A stretch of 42,985 nucleotides of DNA from Paracoccus sphaerophysae (GTDB taxonomy: Bacteria > Pseudomonadota > Alphaproteobacteria > Rhodobacterales > Rhodobacteraceae): the NCBI RefSeq assembly GCF_000763805.1, contig NZ_JRKS01000022.1, positions 1 to 42,985 on the forward strand, given 5' to 3'. Shown piece after piece: positions 24,749 through 33,011 of the stretch. The translations under genes were made by a program, and so were the position numbers. The notes below the pieces were generated by a model that saw only the letters and a program-made list of their open reading frames with translations, was not told where the DNA came from and did no database searches. Each line of letters begins with the position of its first letter. Position 1 is the first letter of the stretch.

Positions 24749-25806
24749 CGGGTTTCGCCGGAGGCGGCTTTGAAGACGACTGTCGGCCTAGCCGACAGAT
24801 GGTCTGGCCGTCTGAGGAGACTGCCCTTTGCGAGGTGCGGACAGCTGGCGTTCGTGGGGAGTGACGGTAGCGCGAATGGCGTCACTTGCCTCGGGAAGAG
24901 ACGAGAGTTCCGCCTTTGCCATCACCGCGCGACCGAAGCCACCGACAGCCGCACCATCGCCGTGGTGTCGAGCAAGGGGGCGCGCGCACCACGGAAGTGT
25001 GAAGGGAGGACCTGATGCGGACCGCGGTCGCGCATCGTCGGGGCGGACAGGTCGGGTGCCGCTCAACACGTCGTATACCTGTTGACGAGTTTACCCCTGG
25101 CTTGCGCGGTCGCTGAGCGGCTTTCAACGAACGCCGTCGTCGATTTTCGGCTGCAGATGTCGTCGAGGATCCCTCCTTCGGGGCGCGTCGGGCGCCTGTG
25201 CGGTCCGGATGCAGGCAATGATCGGCGGCGCCGAGGTATGCAGGCGGCCGCAAGAAGCGACCGGCCGGGCGCGTCATGGCGCTGCGGGGGGGGGCGGAAG
25301 GGGTGCGACACGCCGCCACCATTATCGACCTGAGGTGGATGGCGGAGGGATACCGGCACCGTGCGGCCGGGATCGCAGGCGGGCGAAGGCGCGGCGTGGA
25401 CGCCTGCGGCAAAGCGGCATTCACGGGCGGTTATCTGGCCGACAAAGCGCCCCGGCCTTTGTCCCTTGGCTCGACGTATTGCCCGCAGCGGAACCAAGCG
25501 GGCGGCTGCGGACCGGGTCGGCCAGGCTGCGTCACACCACAAGGTGCAGAACGCAGCGTCTCGAGGGAGCCTCGCAACTCCGCTCGGCGAAGGCAGCGGC
25601 AGGCGCGAGCGACCGTGTCGCCCTTCGCACGGCAAGCGCGGGCGGTCACGCTGCCAGTCACGGCGCCAGAGGGGCCTGGGCTTGATTGGCCCTTCCACGC
25701 CCGCGTGGTTCCGGCCCCGCAGGCCGGCGCCAGAATCCGGGGATCTCTGAGACGGTCAGGCCCTGCCAAGCGGCTGCCAACAGGAGTGCTCACCCGCCAA
25801 CGCGAC
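24749..25806. other. Gene-poor 1-kb stretch between accA and moaE
   Basis: Several open frames cross this region on both strands, but none has family resemblance, a good ribosome site or normal codon use. All are arginine-, proline- or serine-rich in the way of GC-rich noncoding DNA. A short hairpin follows accA. I could not find transposase or integrase motifs. It may be decayed accessory DNA or a long untranslated region. Confidence 0.5.
24780..24798 (+). terminator. Hairpin downstream of accA
   Basis: CTGTCGGC (24780-24787) pairs perfectly with GCCGACAG (24791-24798) around a CTA loop, 31 bases after the accA stop. No T run follows, so it may be a weak terminator or a transcript-end stabiliser. 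Confidence 0.3.
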
Positions 25807-26238
25807 CTACCACCGCGCCAGCGCGTCCTCGTCGTCGTCCCTCGCCGCAACCCAGTCGCCGGGGCCTTCCGGCCCGATCTCGCGCTTCCAGAACGGGGCG
25901 CGGGATTTCAGCCAGTCCATCAGGAAATCCGCCGCGTCGAAGGCCGCGCGGCGGTGGCGGGCGGCGGTGGCGACCATCATGATCGGCTCGCCCACGGCCA
26001 GGTGCCCGTGGCGGTGCACGACCAGCACGTCGCTCAGGCCGAACCGCGCCGCGGCGGCCTCGGCATGGGCGCGCAGCGCCTTTTCGGTCATGCCCGGGTA
26101 ATGCTCGATGTCCAGCGCGACCAGCCCGTCCTCGCCCCGCACCAGCCCGGTGAAGGTCACCACCGCGCCGGCACCGGCGCCGAAGCCCTGCAGCAGCTGC
26201 GCCGCGTCGAACCGCTGGGGCTGGACCAGGACCCGCAT
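25807..26238 (-). CDS. moaE: Molybdopterin synthase catalytic subunit MoaE
   Basis: MoaE adds two sulfurs, carried by MoaD, to precursor Z (cPMP) to make molybdopterin. The 143-aa product has VVTFTGLVRGEDG, ALDIEHYPGMTEKAL, VVHRHGHLAVGEPIMMVATAARHR and DWLKSRAPFWKRE; the last block holds the two conserved catalytic lysines. Its ATG overlaps the moaD stop by one base. It supplies the pathway used by the hydroxylase at 1.9-5.6 kb, about 20 kb away. Confidence 0.95.
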   Translation of the reverse strand: MRVLVQPQRFDAAQLLQGFGAGAGAVVTFTGLVRGEDGLVALDIEHYPGMTEKALRAHAEAAAARFGLSDVLVVHRHGHLAVGEPIMMVATAARHRRAAFDAADFLMDWLKSRAPFWKREIGPEGPGDWVAARDDDEDALARW

Positions 26239-26489
26239 CAGCCGCCCGTCATCGGCGGGAAGAAGGCGACCTCGCGCGCCCCGGCCAGCGGGCTGTCCAG
26301 CCCCGACAGCTCCTGATCCACGGCGACGCGGATCGCCCGCATGTCGGACAGCGCGGCGGCATGGCGGTCGTCTCGGGCGACCAGTTCGGCCACCAGGTCG
26401 GCGACGGTCGCGGCCGAGGTCTCGACGCTCTCGCGCGGGGCGCCGATGCGCTCGCGCAGCCAGGCAAAATACAGGATTTCGAGCGTCAT
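26238..26489 (-). CDS. moaD: Molybdopterin synthase sulfur carrier subunit MoaD
   Basis: MoaD is a small ubiquitin-like sulfur carrier. The 83-aa product starts EILYFAWLRERIG and ends in PPMTGG, with the obligatory C-terminal Gly-Gly that becomes a thiocarboxylate. The start is an ATG overlapping the pgsA stop by four bases; the end overlaps moaE. The order pgsA-moaD-moaE reads as one operon. Confidence 0.95.
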   Translation of the reverse strand: MTLEILYFAWLRERIGAPRESVETSAATVADLVAELVARDDRHAAALSDMRAIRVAVDQELSGLDSPLAGAREVAFFPPMTGG

Positions 26490-27109
26490 CGCACGTCCCT
26501 CAGCCACGGCCGGGCCTTCTGGAAATAGTCCCAGCCGGTGATCGCGGTCAGGATCGCCGCGATCCAGATCAGCAACAGCCCGGCCTGGGTCGCGAGGTCC
26601 GACCAGCTGTCCGACCAGGGCAGCCGACCCTCGCCGACCAGCGGCGGGTGGCCCTTTTCGTAGAAATCGAGCCCCGTGCCCAGGAACATCATCGCGATGG
26701 CGACCATCTGGGCGGTGGTCTTCCACTTGGCGATCCGGGTCACCTTCAGCTTGCCCGCGTCGGCGCCCAGGAATTCGCGCAGGCCGGACACGAAGACCTC
26801 GCGGAACAGGATCACCGTGGCAGGCAGGATCAGCCACGGGTTCATCCCGGAATAGCCGGTGATGACGACCAGCGCGATCACCACCATCGCCTTGTCGGCG
26901 ATCGGGTCCATCGCGGCGCCAAAGCGGCTTTCCTGATGCCAGCTTCGGGCCAGATGGCCGTCGAACCAGTCGGTCACGGCGGCGACGACGAACAGCCCCA
27001 GCGCCGCGAAATCGGCGAAGGGGCGGCTGAAATACAGAAACATCAGCGGCACGCCGGGGGCTGCGACCAGGCGCAGCAGGGTCAGCAGATTGGGCAGGTT
27101 CCATCTCAT
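26486..27109 (-). CDS. pgsA: CDP-diacylglycerol-glycerol-3-phosphate 3-phosphatidyltransferase
   Basis: PgsA makes phosphatidylglycerol phosphate, the committed step to phosphatidylglycerol and cardiolipin, in the inner membrane. The 207-aa product has several membrane segments. The CDP-alcohol phosphotransferase motif DG-x2-AR-x8-G-x3-D-x3-D is complete, from DGHLAR to GAAMDPIAD. The N-terminal WNLPNLLTLLRLVAAP is typical. I chose the ATG at 27109 because the conserved N-terminus begins there; the frame continues upstream to 27196 without support. Confidence 0.93.
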   Translation of the reverse strand: MRWNLPNLLTLLRLVAAPGVPLMFLYFSRPFADFAALGLFVVAAVTDWFDGHLARSWHQESRFGAAMDPIADKAMVVIALVVITGYSGMNPWLILPATVILFREVFVSGLREFLGADAGKLKVTRIAKWKTTAQMVAIAMMFLGTGLDFYEKGHPPLVGEGRLPWSDSWSDLATQAGLLLIWIAAILTAITGWDYFQKARPWLRDVR

Positions 27110-27236
27110 GGCGCGCAGGCTAGTCGGTTGCGCCCGCGGGGGAAAGAGGGCCGACGCAAGCGGCTCCCTGCATCTCGGTCGGTCCCGGATATCCAAGGGA
27201 TGAACGCATAGGTTCAGGGGCTGGGCCGCGCGACGC

Positions 27237-28388
27237 TCAGCGCGGCGTGTCCTCCCCGAACAGCCCCTTGAGCCCGCGCGCCACCAGGTTGCCGACCTTG
27301 GGGCGCGGCTGGTGGATGAAGGGCAGGGGGCGGCAGACCTCCATCGCGGCGATGCCGACGCGGGCGGTCAGGGCGCCGTTGACCACGCCCTCGCCAAAGC
27401 GGCGGCTGACCTTGGCCAGCACCCCGCCCCCGGCGACGGTGTGGATCAGGTCGTCTCCCGCTGCGACGGCGCCGGTGGCGACCAGATGCGCGATGACCGT
27501 GCGGGCCAGCCGCCAGCCCCCCACGGCGCCGGCCCGGCCGCCATAGATCTCGGCCATCCGCCGGATCATCCGCAGGTTCGCGGCCAGCGCCGCCAGCACG
27601 TCGGCCAGCGCCAGCGGGATCAGCGCGGTGGCGGCGGCGACGGTGCGGGCGGCGGCCTCGATTTCACGCCGCGCCTGCTGGTCCAGCGGCGCGAGCAGCT
27701 GCGTCTCGGCCAGTGCCAGCAGGGTGGGCGCGTCGAAGGCGTCGCCGCGGCGTTCGGCAAGGCTTTGCCGCGCCCACTGCATCTCGGGCCGGCGCGCATA
27801 CAGCGCATCCAGCTTGTCCACCGTGCCGCGTGCCAGCGTCAGGTCGCCCTTGGCCACCGCCGCGCCGGCCTGGCGGTGGATCTCGTCGATGCGGCCGAAC
27901 CGCGCCCAGGCGGCGTATTCGCGCACCGCCATCGCCAGCGCGGCGACGGTGAACAGCGCGAACAGCACCACCCCGACCCAGCCCAGCAGCGGATAGCGCA
28001 GCATCAGGTTGTCGAAGAACCGCAGCGCCGCCATCGACAGCACGAAGGTCAGCAACGCGACCAGCGAGTTCAGGAAGAACCGCGTGACCGGAGAGGGGCC
28101 GCTGCCGACGATCCGAGTCACCAGCTCCATCGTGCGCGGCCGGGGCAGGGCGTCGGGCAGCCCGTCGTCGATCGGCGGCGCATCGGCGGGCGAGGGCGGG
28201 GCGCTGGCCCCGCGCGGCGCGCGGGCGTCGCGGCCGTCCCCCGGCGGCGGCACCGGATCGGGCGAGGAGGCCGGCCGCGCCGCGTCGGGACGCGGGACCT
28301 CGGGCTCAGCGGGCCGCGCGGGGGCCGGCGCCGCCGCGCCATATTCCACCAGCACCGGACCGCGGCGCGAAGCAGGCGTGTCGGCCAT
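27237..28388 (-). CDS. YcjF-family (UPF0283/DUF697) membrane protein
   Basis: The 383-aa product has a long Pro/Ala-rich disordered N-terminus (about 1-85), then two membrane helices (about 103-122 and 136-155). A soluble C-terminal domain contains FGRIDEIHRQAG and the hydrophobic AAATALIPLALADVLAALAANLRMIRRMAEIYGGR, which is the DUF697 block. Family members pair with the GTPase-like YcjX; here its ATG overlaps the ycjX stop by one base. The cellular role is unknown; in E. coli the pair is stress-induced. Confidence 0.85.
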   Translation of the reverse strand: MADTPASRRGPVLVEYGAAAPAPARPAEPEVPRPDAARPASSPDPVPPPGDGRDARAPRGASAPPSPADAPPIDDGLPDALPRPRTMELVTRIVGSGPSPVTRFFLNSLVALLTFVLSMAALRFFDNLMLRYPLLGWVGVVLFALFTVAALAMAVREYAAWARFGRIDEIHRQAGAAVAKGDLTLARGTVDKLDALYARRPEMQWARQSLAERRGDAFDAPTLLALAETQLLAPLDQQARREIEAAARTVAAATALIPLALADVLAALAANLRMIRRMAEIYGGRAGAVGGWRLARTVIAHLVATGAVAAGDDLIHTVAGGGVLAKVSRRFGEGVVNGALTARVGIAAMEVCRPLPFIHQPRPKVGNLVARGLKGLFGEDTPR

Positions 28389-29767
28389 CAGATGCGGTCT
28401 CCGATCAGGAACTCGGCCGCGCGGTCCATGCGGATATGCGGCGGGCCGTCGCCAGGCCGCAGCGTGTTGGGGGCGGGGGCAAAGTTCATCGCGGCATAGT
28501 CGCCGTCCAGCCAGCGCGTCGCGCCCTCGGCCGCCGGGGCCAGCAGCACCGCCGGGTTGTCGGGCAGCTCGCCGGGATAGAAAGCCGCCTCGCGCCCGTC
28601 CATCAGCGTGCCGCGCACGGCGGGCAACTCGGCGCCATCCTGACGGATGGTTTCCTCGGTCGTGGTGCGCAGCGCGGCGATGGCCAGCGCCTCGGTCCGG
28701 GCGCCCTGGAAATCGGCGCGGTCACGGGCCTCGCGCAGCATCGCGGTCAGGATGTTGGTCAGCCGCTGGTGCTGGGTGTGGTGCAGGTGGTCGGCTTTGG
28801 TCGCCGCGAAGAGGATGCGTTCGACCCGCCGCGTCCCCAGCAGCTGCGCCAGCCAGCCCGCCCGGCCGGGGCGGAAGGCCGACAGGATATCGGCCATCGC
28901 CCGGCGCATGTCCTCGACCGCCTGCGGGCCGGAATGGATTGCGCCTAGGACGTCGACCAGCACCACCTGCCGGTCGATGCGGGCGAAATGGTGGCGGAAG
29001 AACGGCTTGACCACCCGCGACTTGTAGGCGTCGAAGCGGCGCTCGAACTCTCGGTACAGCTTCGAGGACGACTGCTCTGCCGGCAGCGGCGTGAATGTCA
29101 GCGCGGGCGAGCCCTCCATCTCTCCGGGCAGCAGGAAGCGGCCGGGGGTGGTATCGGAAAACCCCGCCTCGCGCGCCGCCGCAAGATGGTCGACATACAG
29201 GCGGTGCAGGGCCTGCGCGGCAGGTTCCTCGAACCGGGCGCGGGGGTCGAGCGCCGCCAGCGCGTCTCGGAACGGGTTGGCACCGGGGCGGGTCTGCATC
29301 CGCTCCAGCGTCTCGGCCGACCATTCGGCGAAGCTGCGTTCCATCAGCCGCAGGTCCAGCAGCCATTCGCCGGGGTAGTCCACGATGTCCAGATGCAGGT
29401 TCTGGACACCGCGCAGGCCGCTGAACAGCCCGCGGGGCTGGACCCGCAGTGACAGCCGCAATTCGCTGACATGGCGGGTGCCCTCGGGCCAGTGCGGATC
29501 GGGGCCGGTAAGCGCCGTCAGGTGGCGCTCGAAGTCAAAGCGCGGCACCGTGTCGTCGGGCTGCGGCTGCAGCCACGCCGCACGGATCGAGCCATCGGCC
29601 GCCGCCCGCAGCGCCGGCATCCGGCCCCGGTCCAGCAGATTGGCGACCATCGAGGTGATGAACACCGTCTTGCCGGCGCGCGACAGCCCCGTGACGCCAA
29701 GCCGGATCACCGGATCGGACAGCCCCAGCCCGCGCATCAGCCCGCCGGCGGTATCGGACAGACCCAT
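28388..29767 (-). CDS. YcjX-family P-loop NTPase
   Basis: A 459-aa predicted GTPase-like protein of the YcjX (DUF463) family. The Walker A motif is GLSRAGKT at 27-34, followed by the family's VFITSMVANLL; DIVDYPGEWLLDLRL and VVLVDVLGAIHSG also match, and LFAATKADHLHH resembles the guanine-specificity (TKxD) motif. It is first in a two-gene operon with the YcjF-type protein. The 152-base gap to divergent hrpB should hold both promoters. Confidence 0.9.
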   Translation of the reverse strand: MGLSDTAGGLMRGLGLSDPVIRLGVTGLSRAGKTVFITSMVANLLDRGRMPALRAAADGSIRAAWLQPQPDDTVPRFDFERHLTALTGPDPHWPEGTRHVSELRLSLRVQPRGLFSGLRGVQNLHLDIVDYPGEWLLDLRLMERSFAEWSAETLERMQTRPGANPFRDALAALDPRARFEEPAAQALHRLYVDHLAAAREAGFSDTTPGRFLLPGEMEGSPALTFTPLPAEQSSSKLYREFERRFDAYKSRVVKPFFRHHFARIDRQVVLVDVLGAIHSGPQAVEDMRRAMADILSAFRPGRAGWLAQLLGTRRVERILFAATKADHLHHTQHQRLTNILTAMLREARDRADFQGARTEALAIAALRTTTEETIRQDGAELPAVRGTLMDGREAAFYPGELPDNPAVLLAPAAEGATRWLDGDYAAMNFAPAPNTLRPGDGPPHIRMDRAAEFLIGDRI

Positions 29768-29919
29768 TCGTCGCCCCCTGAAATCAACGGCCTGACAGAT
29801 AGGCAGTCGGGTCGGTAACGACCAGAGGGCGGGAAGGGTTCAGTGGCCCGGCCGACCGGCCGGGGGCGGATGCGGGGCATCGAAGATGCGCCCACTGGTC
29901 CGCGCTGCCGTTTCCCGCC

Positions 29920-32334
29920 ATGACCGGGGCCATGACCGACCTGCCCATCGACGCCGCGATTCCCGACCTGCACGAGGCGCTGGCCGCCCACGGCCGCGCC
30001 GTGCTGGTCGCGCCGCCGGGGGCGGGCAAGACGACGCGGGTGCCGCTGGCGCTGTTGGACCTCGTCCCCGGCCGCATCGTGATGCTGGAACCGCGGCGGC
30101 TCGCCGCCCGCGCCGCGGCCGAGCGCATGGCCGCCACGCTGGGCGAACCCGTCGGCGCCACCGTCGGCTATCGCATCCGCGGCGAGGCGGTGCCCGGCGC
30201 CCGGATCGAGGTGGTGACCGAGGGCATCCTGACCCGGATGATCCAGTCCGACCCCGAGCTTGCCGGCATCGGCTGCGTCATCTTCGACGAGTTCCACGAA
30301 CGCAGCCTGAACGCCGATCTGGGCCTCGCGCTGGTGTGGGAGGCGCGGGCGGCGCTGCGCCCCGACCTTGCCGTGCTGGTCATGTCGGCGACGCTGGACG
30401 CGGAACCCGTCGCCGCGCTGCTGGACGACGCGCCGGTGGTCCGCTCGCTGGGCCGGGCGTTCCCGGTCGAGACGCGCTGGCTCGACCGGCCCTTGCCCGC
30501 CGGGGCGCGGCTGGTCCCCGAGGCGGCGCGCCTCATCGCCCAGGCGGCGCGCGAGACGGAAGCCGGCACGATCCTCGCCTTCCTGCCCGGCGAGGGCGAG
30601 ATCCGGCGCGTCGCCGCGATGCTGGAGGTGGATGCCGAGCTGCTGCCGCTGTTCGGCGCGATGGACTTCGCGGCGCAGCGGGCGGCGCTGGCGCCGCCGG
30701 GCGCGCGGCGGCGGATCGTGCTGGCGACCGCGATCGCGGAGACCTCGTTGACCATTCCGGGCGTGACGGTGGTGGTGGATGCCGGCCGGGCGCGGCGGGC
30801 GCGGTTCGACCCCGGCTCGGGCATGTCTCGGCTGGTGACGGAACGGGTCAGCCGCGCCGAGGCCGAACAGCGCCGCGGCCGCGCCGGGCGGGTGGCGCCG
30901 GGCGTCTGCTACCGGCTGTGGGCGCGGGCCGAGGAGGGCGCGCTGCCCGCCTTCGCGCCGCCCGAGATGCTGACCGCCGACCTCGCCGGGCTGGCGCTGG
31001 AACTGGCGGTCTGGGGCGGGGCCGAGGGTCTCGCCTTCCTGACCCCGCCGCCCGAGGCCGCGCTGGCCGAGGCGCGGGCGCTGCTTGCCGGGCTTGGCGC
31101 ACTGGACGGCGTCGGGCGGATCACCGCGCATGGCCGGGCGATGGCGGCGCTGCCGCTGCATCCGCGGCTGGCGCATATGCTGCTGACCGCGGGCCGGGGC
31201 GCGGCGACGCTGGCGGCGGCCCTGGCCGAGCGCGACCCGATCCGCGGCGCCCCCGCCGATCTGGGGCTGCGGCTGGCGGCGATCCGCGACCCGCGCGGCT
31301 ATGCCGACCGCCACCCCTGGCCCGCCAACCGGGCGGTTCTGGAGCGCATCCGGGCCGAGGCGAAGCGCCTTGCCCGGCTGGTCCCCGTCGGCCCGCCGAT
31401 GTCGCCGGCAGCAATGGCGGCGCTGGCCTACCCTGACCGCATCGGCCTGCGCCGCAAGGGCGAGGCGCCGCGCTTCGTGCTGTCCGGCGGCAAGGGCGCG
31501 GTGCTGGCCGAGGGCGACCCGCTGGGCGCCGAGCGGCTGATCGTCGCCACCGACCTGGACGGCGATGGGCGCGAGGCGCGGGTGCGGATCGGCGTGGCGC
31601 TTCACGAGGACGAACTGCGCGACCTCTACGGCGACCGCATCGAGACGGTCGAGGCGGTCGCCTGGTCCCGCCGCGAGGGCCGGGTGCTGGCCCGCCGGCA
31701 GGAGCGGTTGGGCGCGCTGGTGCTGTCCGACCGCGCGCTGGACGCGCCCGACGCGGACGCCGTGGCCCGCGCCGCCTGGGACGGGCTGGTCGAGCTGGGC
31801 CTGCCCTGGACCCCTGCCGCGCGGCGGCTGCGGGCCCGGATCGCGCTGGTGCCGGGGATGCCCGACGTCTCGGACGCCGCGCTGCTGGCGGGGTCCGACT
31901 GGCTGCTGCCGTATCTGGGCCGCGCCCGATCCGCCGCCGACCTGCGCGCGCTGGACCTGACCGAGCCGCTGAAGGCGCTGATCGGCTGGGACGGCCAGCG
32001 CCGGCTGGACGAGGCCGCGCCCGCGGCCTTTACCTCCCCGCTGGGCCGGCGCATCCCCATCGACTACGACGCCGAGACGCCGACCATCGAGGCGCGGCTG
32101 CAGGAGCTGTTCGGGGTCACCCGCCACCCCACCGCCGGCGGGCGTCCCCTGCGCATCACCCTGCTGTCGCCGGGGCACAAGCCGATCGCGGTGACCACCG
32201 ACCTGCCGGGCTTCTGGGCCGGCGGCTATGCGGAGGTGAGGAAGGACATGCGCGGCCGCTATCCGCGCCACCCCTGGCCCGAGGACCCGACCGAGGCCGA
32301 CCCCACCCTGCGCGCCAAGCCGCGCGGGACGTGA
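29920..32334 (+). CDS. hrpB: ATP-dependent helicase HrpB
   Basis: An 804-aa DEAH-related helicase. Walker A is APPGAGKTT (31-39), the Walker B box reads FDEFHERS in place of DEAH, motif III is MSATLD, and motif VI is QRRGRAGRVAPG. The helicase core is followed by HA2-type and HrpB-specific C-terminal domains (IPIDYDAETPTIEARLQELFG; PLRITLLSPGHKPIAVTTDLPGFW). The physiological substrate of bacterial HrpB is poorly defined. A second ATG four codons in is an equally good start. A dispersed-repeat copy follows the stop. Confidence 0.95.
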   Translation: MTGAMTDLPIDAAIPDLHEALAAHGRAVLVAPPGAGKTTRVPLALLDLVPGRIVMLEPRRLAARAAAERMAATLGEPVGATVGYRIRGEAVPGARIEVVTEGILTRMIQSDPELAGIGCVIFDEFHERSLNADLGLALVWEARAALRPDLAVLVMSATLDAEPVAALLDDAPVVRSLGRAFPVETRWLDRPLPAGARLVPEAARLIAQAARETEAGTILAFLPGEGEIRRVAAMLEVDAELLPLFGAMDFAAQRAALAPPGARRRIVLATAIAETSLTIPGVTVVVDAGRARRARFDPGSGMSRLVTERVSRAEAEQRRGRAGRVAPGVCYRLWARAEEGALPAFAPPEMLTADLAGLALELAVWGGAEGLAFLTPPPEAALAEARALLAGLGALDGVGRITAHGRAMAALPLHPRLAHMLLTAGRGAATLAAALAERDPIRGAPADLGLRLAAIRDPRGYADRHPWPANRAVLERIRAEAKRLARLVPVGPPMSPAAMAALAYPDRIGLRRKGEAPRFVLSGGKGAVLAEGDPLGAERLIVATDLDGDGREARVRIGVALHEDELRDLYGDRIETVEAVAWSRREGRVLARRQERLGALVLSDRALDAPDADAVARAAWDGLVELGLPWTPAARRLRARIALVPGMPDVSDAALLAGSDWLLPYLGRARSAADLRALDLTEPLKALIGWDGQRRLDEAAPAAFTSPLGRRIPIDYDAETPTIEARLQELFGVTRHPTAGGRPLRITLLSPGHKPIAVTTDLPGFWAGGYAEVRKDMRGRYPRHPWPEDPTEADPTLRAKPRGT

Positions 32335-32336
32335 CG

Positions 32337-32396
32337 GGGGCGCTGCCCCCGCCGCCCGTGCGAGCGGCTCCCCCGGGATATTTCGCAAAGAAGACG
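32337..32396 (+). repeat. Dispersed intergenic element, copy A
   Basis: Just after hrpB, a G/C hairpin-like stretch (GGGGGCGCTGCCCCC) is followed by GGATATTT (32376-32383), two bases, and CAAAGAAGA (32386-32394). The same tail occurs after the third deformylase gene at 35965-35984. I recall similar tails between genes in Rhodobacteraceae. In function it may be a transcript-end element between the convergent hrpB and L,D-transpeptidase genes. Confidence 0.55.
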
Positions 32397-32402
32397 CCGG
32401 GG

Positions 32403-33011
32403 TCAGGGCCTGATCTCGACCTCGGTGCCGATCTTCGCATGGGCGAAGATTTCGGCGACCTCGGCGTTCGTCACCGCGATGCAGCCGGCAGTCCAGTCGC
32501 CCTTGACGCGATACCCCTCGGGGACCTGGTTCGGCTGGCCGTGGATCATGATGTCGCCGCCGGGATCGACGCCGGCGGCCTTTGCCCGTTTGCGGTCCTG
32601 CGGGCGGGGATAGTTCAGCCCCAGCGACAGGTGGAACTTGCTCTGGTCGTTCAGGCGGTCGACCTTGAAGATGCCCTCGGGCGTCTTGCCGTCGCCTTGC
32701 CGGACCTTGTCGCCGGCGGGCGCGAAGCCCAGCGCGATCGTCATCACCCGCGGGTTGCCGTCGCGCTGGAAGATCGTCATGCGGCGCGCGGCCTTTTCGA
32801 TCAGGATGCGCTCGACCGGGCTGGTGATCTGCGGCGCGGGCTTCGGCAAGGTGATCCGGGGCGGCTTTGGCAGCGGCACCGGTACGGTCGGCGGCGGGAC
32901 GGGCACGGGCAGCGTCGGCGGGGCGGGGACCGGCAGGCGCAGGCCGGGCCCCCACGAGGTCCAGGCGATCCAGCCCGCCGCCAGAAAGGCGAGGATCGCG
33001 ATCAGCCTCAT
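32403..33011 (-). CDS. L,D-transpeptidase (YkuD domain), membrane-anchored
   Basis: The 202-aa product has an N-terminal membrane anchor or signal (LIAILAFLAAGWIAWTSW), then a Pro/Val linker (about 27-60, repeating VPVP-type units), then a YkuD catalytic domain. The active-site motif has His157 (IMIHG) and Cys177 in DWTAGCIAV. Such enzymes make 3-3 peptidoglycan crosslinks or attach proteins to peptidoglycan in the periplasm. The linker would let the domain reach the wall. Its start overlaps the stop of the upstream lyase gene. Confidence 0.9.
   Translation of the reverse strand: MRLIAILAFLAAGWIAWTSWGPGLRLPVPAPPTLPVPVPPPTVPVPLPKPPRITLPKPAPQITSPVERILIEKAARRMTIFQRDGNPRVMTIALGFAPAGDKVRQGDGKTPEGIFKVDRLNDQSKFHLSLGLNYPRPQDRKRAKAAGVDPGGDIMIHGQPNQVPEGYRVKGDWTAGCIAVTNAEVAEIFAHAKIGTEVEIRP

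Noticed and set aside
25063..25698. 211-residue minus-strand frame in the accA-moaE gap
   Set aside because: No good start or family; Pro/Arg/Ser-rich composition like noncoding GC-rich DNA. Not called as a gene.
29737..32955. 1072-residue minus-strand open frame over hrpB
   Set aside because: Antisense shadow; low-complexity composition, no domain, and hrpB is unambiguous on the plus strand.
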